A DNA stretch of 64,000 bases from Neofusicoccum parvum. Taxonomy: Eukaryota > Ascomycota > Dothideomycetes > Botryosphaeriales > Botryosphaeriaceae. The translations under genes and the position numbers were made by a program. How positions within the stretch are numbered: position 1 is the first letter of the stretch; each line of letters begins with the position of its first letter. A model generated the notes under the pieces. It did not search any database, was not told where the DNA came from, and saw only the letters and a program-made list of their open reading frames with translations. The stretch is from positions 2,294,001-2,358,000 of the forward strand of contig CP087211.1 in NCBI GenBank assembly GCA_020912385.1, written 5' to 3'. Shown here piece by piece: positions 1-12,300 of this stretch.

Positions 1-2924
1 AAACCGTCATTGGTTGACACCCGTCAACGCACCTGTCTTGAAAGGGAGAGTCAAAGAACACTTCTAACGTCGAACGTCGGAAACTGTCGGAAACGCGCCA
101 ATGCCGCCAAAATCTTTGTTCGACGTTTGATAAGCCGTTTGGCATTTTGAAACTCGCTTGTCCGTCTCCAATTTAACAAGCCAGCATTTCACTTGGCTTC
201 ACAATGCTTCTGCAACTTTACCGGTCAATCCTGATTTGAGAAGCGCGCACGAGTTCCCAGGCTAAACGTTCCTATCACCGTCGCTTGCAGACGCGGGGTT
301 GCGGCGATGATTTCGTGAGAAATCAGCCTTGCGCGGCTTGACTATGCTGCTCGCAGTGATAAGCTTGCGCAGCCTTGTTCATTTTGAGTCCTCTTTTTTT
401 GCTACATTTTTCTTTCAGACTCATTGTCCATTTACTTTGTGCGATAATCCTGACCCGAACTTAGCCCCACCATGGCAGAACTTTCTTCTGCGATTCTGAC
501 CCTCTCCCTCTAATTCGGAGGCTTCAGTAAACGGGCCGCCCAATACCTTGAATATGCCAAAGACGAGATGGTGTCTATTTTCTTGGTAGCGGAACTTGAG
601 AGAGCTAATCCCTCGGTGCAATTGTGCATATTCCTAGCCATATATGGCTCTCTGAGAGGGAAGGTGCAATGTATAGACATTGTTCCCGAAGGACTGAGTG
701 AACGGCTGTAAGTATCTCCCCAGTCTTCCTGATGACGTTCTACTCCTGCGGAAAAGCAAAGCAATAGAGAGGCCTCTGAAAGCTATGGAGCGCACTGGTA
801 TCCGCCTTGATGCAAGCGTGACCCGCCAGCATAACCCGCAGGCAGCTATGGAGTCTCGGTCTTTGCAAACAGTGTTGGAGCTCGTGGAAAGCGGGATCGG
901 GGGCTCAAGGGATCAGAAGCGTGGGAGAAGAGAAGCAGAACAAGTTTAGATGATTATAGATAATTACGTAACCACCTCCCAGCTTGATGAGCAGAGTAGA
1001 ATTAGATCCGTGAACCGCTCATCATCCACGTTACCTCATTCACCACGACAACCTCCAACGCCACCTTCTCAGCCACTACATGATAATTAAAGATATCTTT
1101 GCACTTGCGGCCATTAACATCGCATTCTTGATGGAGACGGTTATGTACTGGATGATCAATCCCGACGTCAAAGATCTCACCCAGCGCTGTGACTGAACTC
1201 TCTAAGTGACCGAGCCTCTTAAGAATCTGGAGACGGACCAGTTTCTAGGAACCGAAGAAACTGGATGCGTGCTAACGGACCGCCAATATGGGAAGAGTAA
1301 CCACAAGGCGGACGAGGGACAGATGTAACTGACTATATTTTGCCCAAAATGGGCTAGGTCAGACAGATATGTATGGCAACGTTCAAAATTTCCGCTTCTG
1401 TTCCCAAAGGCAAATGGAGAAGGGCATGCGTGATATTGACATTTAACAGTATGTCAGTCATACAAAAATAGATTGGATCCGACTGCTGAAAGGTGCATGG
1501 TTGCAATTTCTACCGATGAACTTCGACCCTTTGACATCTACAAGTACCATAAATTGAGGGAATAAATAGGCGATATGATTTATTATGGCTTTGGCAAGGC
1601 CATTAATGCAATCTATTTGAGACACCACCCGAGTGGGCCGTGATAAAGCCGTTTCCATTGCCACGTGGGAATGGCACAGTAGTCGGAAGGCGCCCGTTAC
1701 CAGATTTCGCACATTTGCGCCAAGGTAGTTAAATTGATTCTAGACCTCATGGCCTCACGCCAGCACTCTTCATAATGAGACCTTTCTCAGCGCCTTCCTT
1801 GGCAAGACTGTCTTGTGGCGGGCGCAGAAACCGATAGCGCGTTGATGTCCCAGTCGGGAGCTTGGGCCCGACATGTTCGCAGCTCGGAGCCCAATTCCGC
1901 GCTCATTAGCTCTGCTGCACTGTATTCCCGGGCAACGTTTTGACAGCCTGCTTTGTACTCGTAAAGCAGAATCAAGCAATCGGCAAGAGCGCGCGGCCTG
2001 AAGATCTGCAGGTCGTTTAGCCATTGTTTCGCGTATGCAGCGCTCGCTAAGCCGCGGGGATCGAGGCACAAGCATCCGGGCGGTACGCTAAGAAGTAGCT
2101 GAAGTACACCCCCAGATGCAGGCAAGTGTTTACTGCATGCGGAAAGTGGGCGCTGCTTGCATACTTTCCGCCTCCCCATCCTGCCGTCACCCCTCCGCGC
2201 CTCTGCCATGTCTTTGCGCCCGCCACGAACCTGCCGCGCAGTCTCTTTTGCTCCAACGGGGAATCCGCGCCGATCATATCTGATGTGCTAAGTCAGCATG
2301 AACACGCCGGAATTAATGCGAGACATGCACCGGGCCTGCAGCATTGCTTTTCAGAAATTCTGCCTCCGCGATTGGATGTTGTTTCTGATCCAGGGTCCGT
2401 TTCTGCTACATCCGCCGGTTCAAACCTTGCTGCCCGCCTCCTGTCTTCCAGTGGCCACTCCTCGTATCTACCGTATCTATCAAACCGTAGGTCGTCCACC
2501 AAGATGTATCCGGAGTCCCCAGAGAAGCCTCCATCAGGCCATACTCCCCGCGTCATTCGCAACGGACGTGCCAGAACGGCTAGCGAGCTGCAGGTACGGG
2601 CGGGCCTCGACTGCCGCGGCAGCGCGTGCATTCGCAATTACTTAGGCCCGCGTGTTTAGCTCCCGCGGCGCAGATGATGGGGAAGCTAGCGCCCTCCAGT
2701 GCTTATCGAGGAGAGCTGAGCGCCAGCCACGAGCTTAAAGCTGGACGCCTCTGTGCTTAGCGCGGAGCTGCAACTGCCGGCTATTGGGCGCGCTACCCAT
2801 GGTCGCCAGACGTACGCAAGAGTACCGTAAGTATATACGGCACCTATCAGCCCCAGCTCTACTTCGGCCGTTTGTGAGATCCCTCCCTCCTTCAAGCCCA
2901 GGTGTGCTGGGACACACTTCAGTC
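1..2924. other. gene-free stretch at left edge
   Basis: About 2.9 kb with no reading frame that I can defend. The longest open frames (around 2.1-2.7 kb on both strands) overlap each other antisense, have no recognisable domains and show no splice sites that extend them. The last few hundred bases are the likely promoter of the membrane-protein gene that follows. No tRNA-like A/B boxes or long repeats were seen. Confidence 0.5.
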
Positions 2925-4343
2925 ATGGATGCCACCAGGGACAGCGTCAATCTGCCGATGACGAAGGCAGCTCAGCGGTCCGTTGTAGTCACAATCGTTA
3001 TGACAGTTCTATCACTTTTCTTTGTTGGGTCTAAGATCATCACTCGCGCCCGTGTCCAGGGACGTCTTGGATGGGACGACGCGCTCGTCACGACATCATT
3101 CCTTCTAACGATACCGTTCTGCGTCACAGTGATCGGTCGTAAGTACACACAACTCGCTGTCTGCCTTATCCAAACTCACAATTGAGCAGAAGCCGAGAAC
3201 GGTCAGGGTCGTTCCATGAAGGAGCTGACCTTGCCAATGCTGGGGAGTCAACTCAAATGGTAGGTGTCTCAACAGTCCATTGTCCATTAGCTTTCTCTTA
3301 CTGACATCCTCCAAAGGCTATGGGCCAGCATGATCGTCTACGTGCTGGGAACCGGCCTCGCCAAGCTGTCCATCCTATGCCAGTACCTCCGCGTCTTCAT
3401 CGGCAAGAAGACCACCCTCGCAACCTGGATCGCCATCATCTTCGTCAGCGCCTACACCGTGCAAGCCACATTCGTCGGCATATTCTCCTGCGTGCCCGTG
3501 GAAAAGTACTGGAACAGGCCCACCCCAGGCCACTGCATCGACGGGCCGATCTACTACTACTTCGCCGCGGCCATGAACATGATCACCGACATCTTCGTCT
3601 TCATCATCCCCATCCCCGCCCTCCTCCGCCTCAACATCAGCAACCACAACAAATACGGCATGATCATCGCCTTCTCCTTCGGCAGCATGTACGCCCCCCT
3701 CCCCACCCCCCGCACCCAATCACCAACTAATCCGCCTCCCCACCCCAGCGGCTGCATCGTCTCCGCCATCCGGCTCTACCTCATCTCGCACGTCTCGACG
3801 TCGCCGGACCTCTCCAAGACCTCGCCGGGCCCGGCCATGTGGACGGCGGTCGAGCTGCACCTGTGCGTGATGTGCGCGTGCCTGCCGTCGCTGCGGCCGC
3901 TGCTGAGCCGAGTCTTCGTCTTCGTGGCGGGCGGCCGGCGGCCGTCGACCGGCGGCACGGCGGCAACCACGCCCCACAAGCGCACGCCCTTCGCGTCGAC
4001 GTGGAGCCGGGGCGGGCGCGCCGACGGGCACGGGCGGCTGGGGTCGGCGTCGGCGGCGTCCGAGGGGCGGACGCGGACGGGCAGCGAGGCGGCGGCGTCG
4101 GCGAAGGAGGGGGACGCCGGGCCCCGGAGGAGCGACGTCGAGAAGCGGGCGGACGAGGACGAGATGGTGGAGTTGAGCGAGCTGGACGGCATCAAGGTGA
4201 CGAGCACGTCCGAGGTGTATTCGATCAGGGCGGAGAGCGGGGGGAGGTCGAGTGGGGAGAGCGAGAGTCGGTTGACGAGAGGGGGACAGGGTCAGGATCC
4301 GTGGGGGTATACGTGTGAGGTTAAGTGTCAGGGGCCGAGCTGA
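2925..4343 (+). CDS. rhodopsin-domain (PTH11-like) integral membrane protein
   Basis: Four exons: 2925-3138, 3190-3259, 3317-3688 and 3749-4343, joined by GT-AG introns of 51-60 nt that all keep frame, giving about 416 residues. Hydrophobic helices start near residue 21 (segment VVVTIVMTVLSLFF) and recur through exon 3, with a Cys-Val-Pro loop and the segment DIFVFIIPIPALLRLN typical of the fungal rhodopsin-like/PTH11-like multi-helix family. No CFEM domain precedes the helices, unlike true Pth11 receptors. The last ~140 residues are a hydrophilic Ser/Gly/Arg-rich tail, presumably cytoplasmic. Family members are orphan plasma-membrane proteins; a receptor or sensor role is family-level inference and no ligand can be named. 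Start: first ATG in frame with the first helix. Codons end mainly in C in exon 3 and in G in the tail. Confidence 0.85.
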
Positions 4344-5008
4344 GCCTGTACGCTCTCTTTTCGTAGATTTGATAGATGGAAAAACTTTACCTTAAGATGT
4401 GATGTCAAGCTACAGAGAATGATCATGAACTGATGGTGTTTTCATGAGCGTCCGGGTGCTCGCCCTTCCTTTCGGCTGATGATCCGCCCCACGGTGTTGT
4501 ACAAGGCTGTTGAAGGGCTGTCGAGACATCGAAAATGGGCATCAAAGCTTGCACGAGCTCATGTATAACAGAGTGTTGAGATAGAAAATATGGTTATTCG
4601 TTAGGGCAAGGGTGCTTCCGGGCAATGTTCGAAGCCTCGAAGGTTACTTTGTGGGTCGAAAATCCTATCTACGGGAGGAACTGTTTGGTGTTTTCTTCGT
4701 TTCAGCCCAAGCTTTTGATAGTCTCAGCTCGTTTGTGGTCTTGCTGCTGGACAGAGATAAGCATGGCAAGCGTATTAGTTTGTGGAGGTGCATTGGAGTC
4801 AATGTCTGTTTGACGGCGTAATATGTTTGAAACCCACCAGAGACATCGCGTTATTCCAATGGCCATCACCAGAGATGCTGAAAAAAGAAAACAAAAGGAA
4901 TTCTAATTTGATGGTGAAGGAAAACGGAGCTACCAGGCCAAGACCGCAATTGCTTTTCTCAACAGCAGACTCGATCAACTCAGCCAAACCTTCCACACCT
5001 CTACCCCT
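4344..5008. other. convergent intergenic region
   Basis: Space between the 3' ends of the rhodopsin-domain gene (+) and the disordered-protein gene (-). It is moderately AT-rich and holds the two 3' UTRs. I see no gene and no strong repeat. Confidence 0.5.
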
Positions 5009-6901
5009 TCAAGCTCTTCCAGCCAGATCGTCAATCTTCAAATCATCCTCAATTTCCAAGTTACCCGCGTTGGGGGGACTCGAATCCAGGATCGGGCTCA
5101 AGGCACCCATGAACGTAATCTGCTGCATCCGCGGGATAGCAAGGGGAGCGGTCCTTTCGACCTCACCTCTTCTCACTCCCTTGAGAATGCCAACTCCGCC
5201 TACGAATGCCTCCCCGGACTCGTTGGATAGATGTTTCTTTCTTATGCGTTCCTTCGCAATAGCAACGGAGTCACGGTGAGACCAGGGATTGCCGACCGGA
5301 AGCTCGATCTCATCCTGGTCGTGTTCGTCTATGGAGTCGCGATGATTGGTCAAGAGAGATGTAGCATTTTCGGACATGTCGGATGTATTCGAAAGATTTG
5401 ACAGCGAGCGGGGCAGAGGGTCGAACCGATCTGCAAATGTGAGGAGCTTGTTGGGGCGCGGGCTGTAGTAACCGCTTGGAATGATGAGGGGGGTATGAGA
5501 ATCAATGTGGCCACGAGGAGCGAAGACGTCATCTTCATCTTCGTCATCTGGCTCATGCTGTCCTTCAGATGAACATGTGAAAAGGGAGTACGAGCGATGA
5601 GGCGAGGGAGATGAGGCATCAGAGCTGTCGGTCTCCACCTCACTAGCACGGCGAGAGGACCAGGTGGACCTGTTAGGCGTGGGTCTCTCGCTATTGGGCG
5701 GAGCCATGAAGAGAGAATCATCATCCTCCATATTGAACTGGGGCTCATCATCGTCCTGAAAGACTTCGACGTAGGGCCGGAAGTGAGGATGACTCCTGCT
5801 GGTGTCTTGAGCAGTACATTCACGGGCCGCGAAGGTCCATTCTTCAAGCTTGGTATTGACCCGATCGAGACCGGTGGGCGAAGACTTCCTGTCTAAATCC
5901 TCATCTGGTGTGATTGCATCATCTGGCCTGATTGAGATAGGATCGGCCGCGTCGTCCTTGTGATGAGAGGAAGAAGGCTCGGGCCAAACGACGTGGTAGG
6001 ATCTGTGACCCGATTCGACAATATGCATACTTGGGCTCGGAGTAGCTTGTCCCGGCGTGAGCCACCCGCTTCGTTCGCGACGTGGAGAAACCTTGACAAC
6101 GTGTACATCCGTCAAGGTGGTTGCGGTATCTGCACATGCGCTCTTGACAGATCCGAGAGACGACGTTGAAGCACTGGCATAATCTGATGAAGAGGAATCC
6201 GCCCTCAATCCAGATGGCGATCGGTATGCGCAAAGATGAAAGGTAGGAATGCAATGGTGATGGTGACGGGAAACCTTACTCCCAGGCACTGGACTGGGCG
6301 CACGGGGTCCTGGGGAATTGGATGACGACTTGACAGCTGGTACCTCAGGAGCGGAGCGTGAGGAGCCGCTAGGCTCTTCTTCAGATGGTGTCTTGACAGG
6401 CGAATCACCTTCTGGCTGTGACCGGGCTTTGATGTGGTGACCGACGCGACGTAGGATCGACTCGGCTCCAGAGTCCCTTGAACGGGGTCGAGTAAGCCAC
6501 AATAGGTTCGAAGACCGTCTTCTGACCGGTGTCGGAGCGGTGCGGACACGACGAACAGAGCCACCGTCTGATGGTTTCCGCAGAGGTTCTCGGTGAGTGG
6601 TCCCCTTTTCTTTAGCTTTGTCGATGAAGGTACCAAGGCGCTTTATTCTTCTGTCCCGGGTTAGAGGGTCCGAGGAAGCTGAGTAGTGTCGAACTGGCCA
6701 GCGCAGTTTCGTTTCGTCTTCTTCAATGCTCGATCCTTGGCCATCGGAAGCCCTCTGCGGCAGGTGATGACGGTTCCGCTCTTGAGGCGTAAGCAGAGGC
6801 TCTTTGTCGCTGTCGATGACCGGAGCAGAGGCAGCACGCTTGTACTCGTCGTCAGTGTCGGAAAACGTTGCATCGGCGGGATCCTCAACCGGCGATCCCA
6901 T
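5009..6901 (-). CDS. conserved-looking disordered protein, function unknown
   Basis: Uninterrupted 630-codon frame from an ATG at 6901. I do not recognise the protein. It is rich in Ser, Pro, Arg, Asp and Glu, with basic stretches in the N-terminal third, a short His run (residues ~212-215), Ser-rich patches and acidic patches in the second half (for example DDDEPQFNMEDDDSLFM), which suggests a largely disordered phosphoprotein. The C-terminal ~100 residues are less biased (motifs SHRDSVAIAKERIRKKHL and GEAFVGGVGILKG) and may be the conserved part. No membrane helix or signal peptide is visible. A GTAAGG about 630 nt into the gene looks like a donor, but the only nearby AG would break frame, so I keep it intronless. 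It is transcribed divergently from the glucosidase II beta gene. Confidence 0.75.
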   Translation of the reverse strand: MGSPVEDPADATFSDTDDEYKRAASAPVIDSDKEPLLTPQERNRHHLPQRASDGQGSSIEEDETKLRWPVRHYSASSDPLTRDRRIKRLGTFIDKAKEKGTTHREPLRKPSDGGSVRRVRTAPTPVRRRSSNLLWLTRPRSRDSGAESILRRVGHHIKARSQPEGDSPVKTPSEEEPSGSSRSAPEVPAVKSSSNSPGPRAPSPVPGSKVSRHHHHCIPTFHLCAYRSPSGLRADSSSSDYASASTSSLGSVKSACADTATTLTDVHVVKVSPRRERSGWLTPGQATPSPSMHIVESGHRSYHVVWPEPSSSHHKDDAADPISIRPDDAITPDEDLDRKSSPTGLDRVNTKLEEWTFAARECTAQDTSRSHPHFRPYVEVFQDDDEPQFNMEDDDSLFMAPPNSERPTPNRSTWSSRRASEVETDSSDASSPSPHRSYSLFTCSSEGQHEPDDEDEDDVFAPRGHIDSHTPLIIPSGYYSPRPNKLLTFADRFDPLPRSLSNLSNTSDMSENATSLLTNHRDSIDEHDQDEIELPVGNPWSHRDSVAIAKERIRKKHLSNESGEAFVGGVGILKGVRRGEVERTAPLAIPRMQQITFMGALSPILDSSPPNAGNLEIEDDLKIDDLAGRA

Positions 6902-7523
6902 TGAGCGAACGGTGTGCGCTTATGGGTGCCTTGTGCCGCTACAAAGACTGAAGGCGATGCTGTAGAGGATATTGGCCTGCTTGCCGGCCAGCGACAGAGT
7001 ATCAGAGGGGAGAACGTCCGAAAGGGTGAATTGACCGACAGCAATAGGTGTTACTTCTGTCAGGTGTAGGAGAAAGTTGAGATACAGACATTGGTGCGAG
7101 GGGAGAGCAAAGGAAAACAACACTTTTCTGGCCTGCGAGGGAAGAGCTCTAATCGGCGCTAGGAACGGTCGTCTACGAGGCGTGCCTACCTGCTGTCCTC
7201 AGCATCTGCTCACTCGGCACTCGAGCGCGACTTCCGCGTCATTGGCGAGCGGGCCATGATGGACCTGCCTCACATCTACCCAGGAAACGGCAGGTCTCGC
7301 CATTTCTCACATCTGTGGCGCCCACATGTGCAGTGCCATGTGGAAGTGAGATGCAGCAAGTGACAGTGTTGGTGTTGGAGCTGACAGGTGACGGGCGACA
7401 GGCGGGCTGGGGTCTGTGGGGAAAAGAAGCTCGGGCCACCGCCTTCGATCTCACCAGCTGGCATTCGGGCAGTCCGCCAGCATCCCCAGATTCTCCCCCA
7501 TCCGCTGCTCAATTCTGCCCAAA
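6902..7523. promoter_or_regulatory. divergent promoter region
   Basis: 622 bp between the start codons of the disordered-protein gene (-) and the glucosidase II beta gene (+). It must carry both promoters. I see no TATA box or other element that I would place with confidence. Confidence 0.45.
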
Positions 7524-9387
7524 ATGAGGAGCACATCGCTTGACGCCCTCCTGCTCCTCGGCACCGCCCTTGCCCCCGCCGTCGCCGCCGCTGAGTCGTC
7601 GCGGCCGCGCGGGGTCGGCCCTGATTGTATGTAAACACCTTGCCGTCCGTCACCAGCTCCGCAGCTCTGAATTCCCATCTCCACCACCGCTCCACCGGCC
7701 CCTATTGCGGCAGCCATATGCCAATCGCTCACACGCCCTGCAGTTGCAAAGTTTTACAAAGACGCCGAGAAGTTCACCTGCATCTCCAACCCGGCCATCT
7801 CCCTCTCCCTCTCGCAGCTCAACGACGACTACTGCGACTGCCCCGACGGCTCTGACGAGCCCGGCACCGCTGCCTGCTCCTATCTGTCGCCGCTGTCCCC
7901 ACACCATGCCTCGGATGCCAATGCCGTTGACATCAACATCACCGCCGCGCTGCCGGGCTTCTACTGCAAGAATAAGGGCCACGTCCCCGGCTACATCCCC
8001 TTCACCAACGTCAACGACGGCATCTGCGATTACGAGCAATGCTGCGATGGCAGCGACGAGTGGGAGGGAGTTGGCGGCGTCAAGTGCGAGGACAAGTGCA
8101 AGGAGATCGGCAAAGAGTGGCGGAAGCAAGACGAGGCGAGGCAAAAGTCTCTGTCGGCGGCGCTGCAGAAGCGGAAGGAGCTTGTAGCCGAGGCTTCGCG
8201 GCTGCACAAGGAGGTTGAGGACCGCATCCAGACGCTCGGCACCCAGATCGAGGGTTCGGAGATCAAGGTCAAGGACATGCAGAAGGAGCTCGCTGAGGTC
8301 GAGCAGCAGGAGAAGGCCAAGGCCAGGCAGGGCGGCAACAAGGGTGGCAAGTACTCGGAGCTTGCTGGCCTTGCGAAGCAGCGGGTGGCCGATCTGAGGG
8401 AGAAGCTGGCCGAGGTGCGCGCTCAGCGCGATGAGGACCGGAATAGACTCAACCAGCTGGAGTCCATTCTATCGACCTTCAAGGTGGAATACAACCCCAA
8501 CTTCAACGATGAAGGCGTCAAGCGGGCGGTCAAGGCCTGGGAAGATTACATTGCGGAGCAGGTGCCTGACGACCAGGCCGGAAGCGATGGCAATCTCGAG
8601 GAATTACTCAAGGAGGAGATTGAGGGGCTCAACTGGGATGACTTTGAGGGGGGTGACGGCGAAAGTGAAGTTTGTAAGTGCATGGATCCCCCTCCCATCA
8701 CTGCTACCCCAGACTGACCCATGTCCAGTGTACAAGTTTGAGGAGCTCCTCCCCGCACCTCTGCGTTCATGGGTAGACGAGAAGCTCAGAGCCCTGCGTC
8801 TCGCGCTTATCGAGAACGGCATCCTGCCCGAGGACGATTCAGCCGCACCCGCCAGCGAATCCAAGGCTGTGCAGGATGCTAAATCCCGCCTCACCGCCGC
8901 CGAGAACGATCTCAAGAATCAGAAGAAGGAGCTTGACAACCACCGGGATGATCTCACCAAGGACTACGGTCCCGATGAGGTGTTGCGCGCGCTCAAGGAC
9001 CAGTGTGTCAGCGTTGAGTCTGGCGAGTACACGTACGAGTTCTGTTACATGGGCAAGACGATGCAGAAGCCTAAGAAGAGCGGCGGCAACACGAACATGG
9101 GCAACTTCGTCCGCATTGAGACTATCGTCGTCGATGAGGACGTCGGCCCCGATGGCAAGGGTCTGGGCTCTGGTGAGCGCATTGCTCTCAAGTACGAGAA
9201 CGGTCAGCACTGCTGGAACGGCCCCAACAGAAGCACTACTGTGGTCCTGGCTTGTGCCGAGAAGGACGAGATCTGGAAGGTGAGAGAGGAGGAGAAGTGC
9301 GTGTACCGCATGGAAGTTGGCTCGCCGGCTGTCTGCAATAGCCAGAAGCCAAAGGAAAAGGAGGAGCAGGCTCGCGATGAGCTATGA
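7524..9387 (+). CDS. GTB1: glucosidase II beta subunit (PRKCSH-like)
   Basis: Non-catalytic regulatory subunit of ER glucosidase II, which trims the inner glucoses of N-glycans during glycoprotein quality control. Exons 7524-7626, 7744-8673 and 8729-9387 join in frame to about 563 residues. Visible features: a hydrophobic signal peptide (residues ~7-22); two LDL-receptor-A-like modules (DDYCDCPDGSDEPGT, then CDYEQCCDGSDEW); a long charged coiled coil (~140-260) with many Lys/Glu/Gln; an acidic segment; then the C-terminal mannose-6-phosphate-receptor-homology domain with its cysteines (QCVSVESGEYTYEFCYMG ... GQHCWNGPNRST ... EEKCVYRME). The last four residues are RDEL, a variant of the fungal HDEL retrieval signal. 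Length and domain order match the family. The alpha catalytic subunit is not in this window. Confidence 0.95.
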
Positions 9388-12300
9388 GTAAAGGAAGGCC
9401 TACGAAAAACTGCGAAGAGTACTATCTAGAAAGCCTTGATAGACGGCAGGCTTGTTGTCGATACGCATGTGGTCTTTTTTTTTTTTTTGGCGATGGATGA
9501 TTGATTACTCTGACGCATGTATCATGAGCGGTTACTACTATATGGACTCGCAATTGTTCGCGTGCTCCCGAAAACGAGGATTGACGAATAAGAGTCATGA
9601 AACGCATCCTTAATACCTCCACTTCAACGACACGAGCATCACAATCAAAAATTCCGCTACTCTCGGAAATCGACGAGCATCAGGCCATCCGCCCCAAAAT
9701 CACACTATTGAATTTCTTCAATGCATTATTGTGTCGCCCTCTGAAAGAACCATGCCATTACTTATCGGAGCTATCTCCCAAATGACACTGAGCGACTCGC
9801 TAAATAACGGACTTCGCCACGACCGTTTTTCCCCCCAAGCCACCGCGCGGCGATACGAAGTCTTTATCAGGTTTTGTCGGCCGTTTTGACGCCCCCTCAA
9901 TTAAAAGAGCGACCAACCCCACTCGCTCGCCTTTCCCGCTGGCTCCCGCGATGCGTTCCGCCGTATCGGCCAGCCGCCAACGGGGAGCCCGTATCGCTCG
10001 GGCTAGCGATCCACACACGAGCGCAACAGCGCGAAGCTGGCTATGGCGCCGGTTTGTCTCTGCTCTCTGCGGGCGGCCGGCTGCGATACGGAGGGGGACA
10101 TGCCCCATCGATCAGCGCGATTGGCGCTGTCAGCGTCCGTCCGTCGATCCTGAACCGCTGCGGCGGGTGGTGGGGGACATGCGTGAGAAATGGCAACAGC
10201 TGCCGGCCTGCGTGCCTGGTGTCACGATGGAGGCTGGCTTTGTTTTGAAGTAAACAATCGGGCGCCGGAGGCTCCGAGGGAGGGAGCGTCGAGGCATTGT
10301 GGTGCGCTGGCTGGCCTTAGTGGATGGATACACGAGGGGCGGACGTCAGCTGTTCCGTCATGCCCCCGACGACCGGCTGCGGCGCGGTGGTGTGCGTGCT
10401 TGGTGCGCAGCCGAGTCGTTCCGCAGGGCGGACAGGGCGTCTGGCTGCGTCTGGCTTTGCTTTCGTCAGTCCGGCGCAGCTGCCGGTCGGTCGCTCGGTC
10501 GGCCGCATTGCTTCCCGCGAGCCACCGTTCGCGGCTGGCTGGCCGGCCGGCGTGCAGGGAAGAAGGCTCGGCCAGCCGGCTGCCGCCGTTGCTGCAGCTG
10601 CGGTGGTGTGTACGTCTGGGTGCGTTGACGAACGCGTGGCGGGTCTTGGTGCCTGGCGCTACGCAGCCTTGCGGTAGCATGCGGTAGCTAGGCGGATGGT
10701 GCAGGTGTAGTGCGCCCGTAGTGCGTGTGCGGTGCGTCTTGCAGCGAACCCGCACAAGTCCGCTGCATCAGGGATTGGTCGTCCAACTTATTTTCGACGT
10801 TCGGCGAATTCTTCTTTTTTTTCTTTAATTGTGGAGCAGGACGGCTGAGAACTTTTTTCCTCTCGTGAAAAGAAATAATAGGGGGATATTCGGAGATATG
10901 AGAGTGTGTTCGAGGATCGAATGCTTCTGGTTGCTGATCTTCGATGGTTTGGACGAGATGTTCCGATGATCATGGGGAAAAAGGCGTTTGCAGGTTCTCT
11001 GTGTTGCTAAGAAAAGAAACAAACCAAGTGACGATCACAACCTACTGCAGTACGTTCACCGTCTGTTTGTATGTACGTAGCATGTTTTCCTGGTCGCCAC
11101 CCGGATGATATGTGGTCCATCAGACGCATGCTTGGCTTGCGGGGGATGTTCCCAGAGGCTCAATTTAAATGGCTTTTTGTATGAGAAAATGCGGAGCTTC
11201 TGAGAGGTAGCGGCATGCAGAAGGTTGCCGCAGGGCCCCGGCGATGGAATGTGCATGCAGGTCACGCGAAGTGCCGGTCAGGTAGCTTTTGCGCCATCGC
11301 TCAATGGCGCCGGGCGGCGGCGCCGGCGTCGGCCGGTGAACGTGTATAGTGTGTGTTTGATGAATTAGTGAGGGTGTGCGCAAACCCGGGAGACAAGAGA
11401 CAGGCGATGCGCAGCCGGGCAATATATGGAAAGATCGTCGGTCACGGACACGGCAGGATCATATAAAGGAGTGCATGATCGTGAAACAGTTGGCCAGAGA
11501 ACGATGAAAATAGATCAGGAAACACGCCCGGGTATCTTGCATGCGGTGGTTCCTGAGTGTCTGCAGTGCCTCCGAGTTGTGGCCGTGGATAGATTGGCGA
11601 CGACATCGATGCGATCATGGGCCGGAGGTGGCACGACGGTTAGGCGTCCCGGGAGGCTTCGCAGCATTTGCATCTGGCCAGGTACCCGCGCTTCCCCGGC
11701 CAGAATATACGTCAAACCGTTGGCATTGGCAGGAAACGGGGCGAGCGGCACCGTCCTCTTTGAGTTTTCGCGCGGGCACTAATGGCACTGGGCAGAGTGG
11801 CGATACGAGTCAACGCTCTGAGATCCTGAAGCAGGCTAGGTGGTTAGTTGCGTTGCTTTTCCTCGACCTGCAAGGCTGCAAGGCAGTGGTGGTACAGAAA
11901 GTTAATCAGATGCTGTAGTGTGTCTCGGTATGTGTAATGTGGCTCTTGAGAAGGCCAGCATTGATGTGTTCTCGGCAGGCGATCCGGCACAGCAAACCAC
12001 CAGCCGCGCTTTAACGGCAGTGCTTCTGGTGCCGCTCCGCGCGCCTCACAGACGTTTATGCGCGCGTGGAGATGAGGCGCGAGGCGTGACAGAGGGCCGT
12101 GAACGCCATGATGATGGAGGCGGCGTAGTCCGTGGGCGGCGTTTCCTCTGGGATCATGGCTGTCGCAACCCCGCGGTCCTGTCTCACGATGCAACAAAGG
12201 CGAATTTAGAGCGACGGCTCCGCCGGGCCACCGCACCGTCCACGTTCTCTTTTTTCTTTCTTTTGAAGTCGCCTATTCTTGACCAGATGCGCCGGCGCGA

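Noticed and set aside
2126..2659. 177-codon frame near the left edge
   Set aside because: Equally long frames lie antisense and in another frame; no domain and no conserved-looking segment.
6214..6282. Possible intron in the 630-residue disordered protein gene
   Set aside because: The GTAAGG donor has no acceptor that keeps frame; the best candidate AG gives a 76-nt intron that would shift frame, and the unspliced frame is open.
10190..10755. Overlapping 165- and 177-codon frames on opposite strands
   Set aside because: Composition-driven, mutually antisense and without plausible splice structure.
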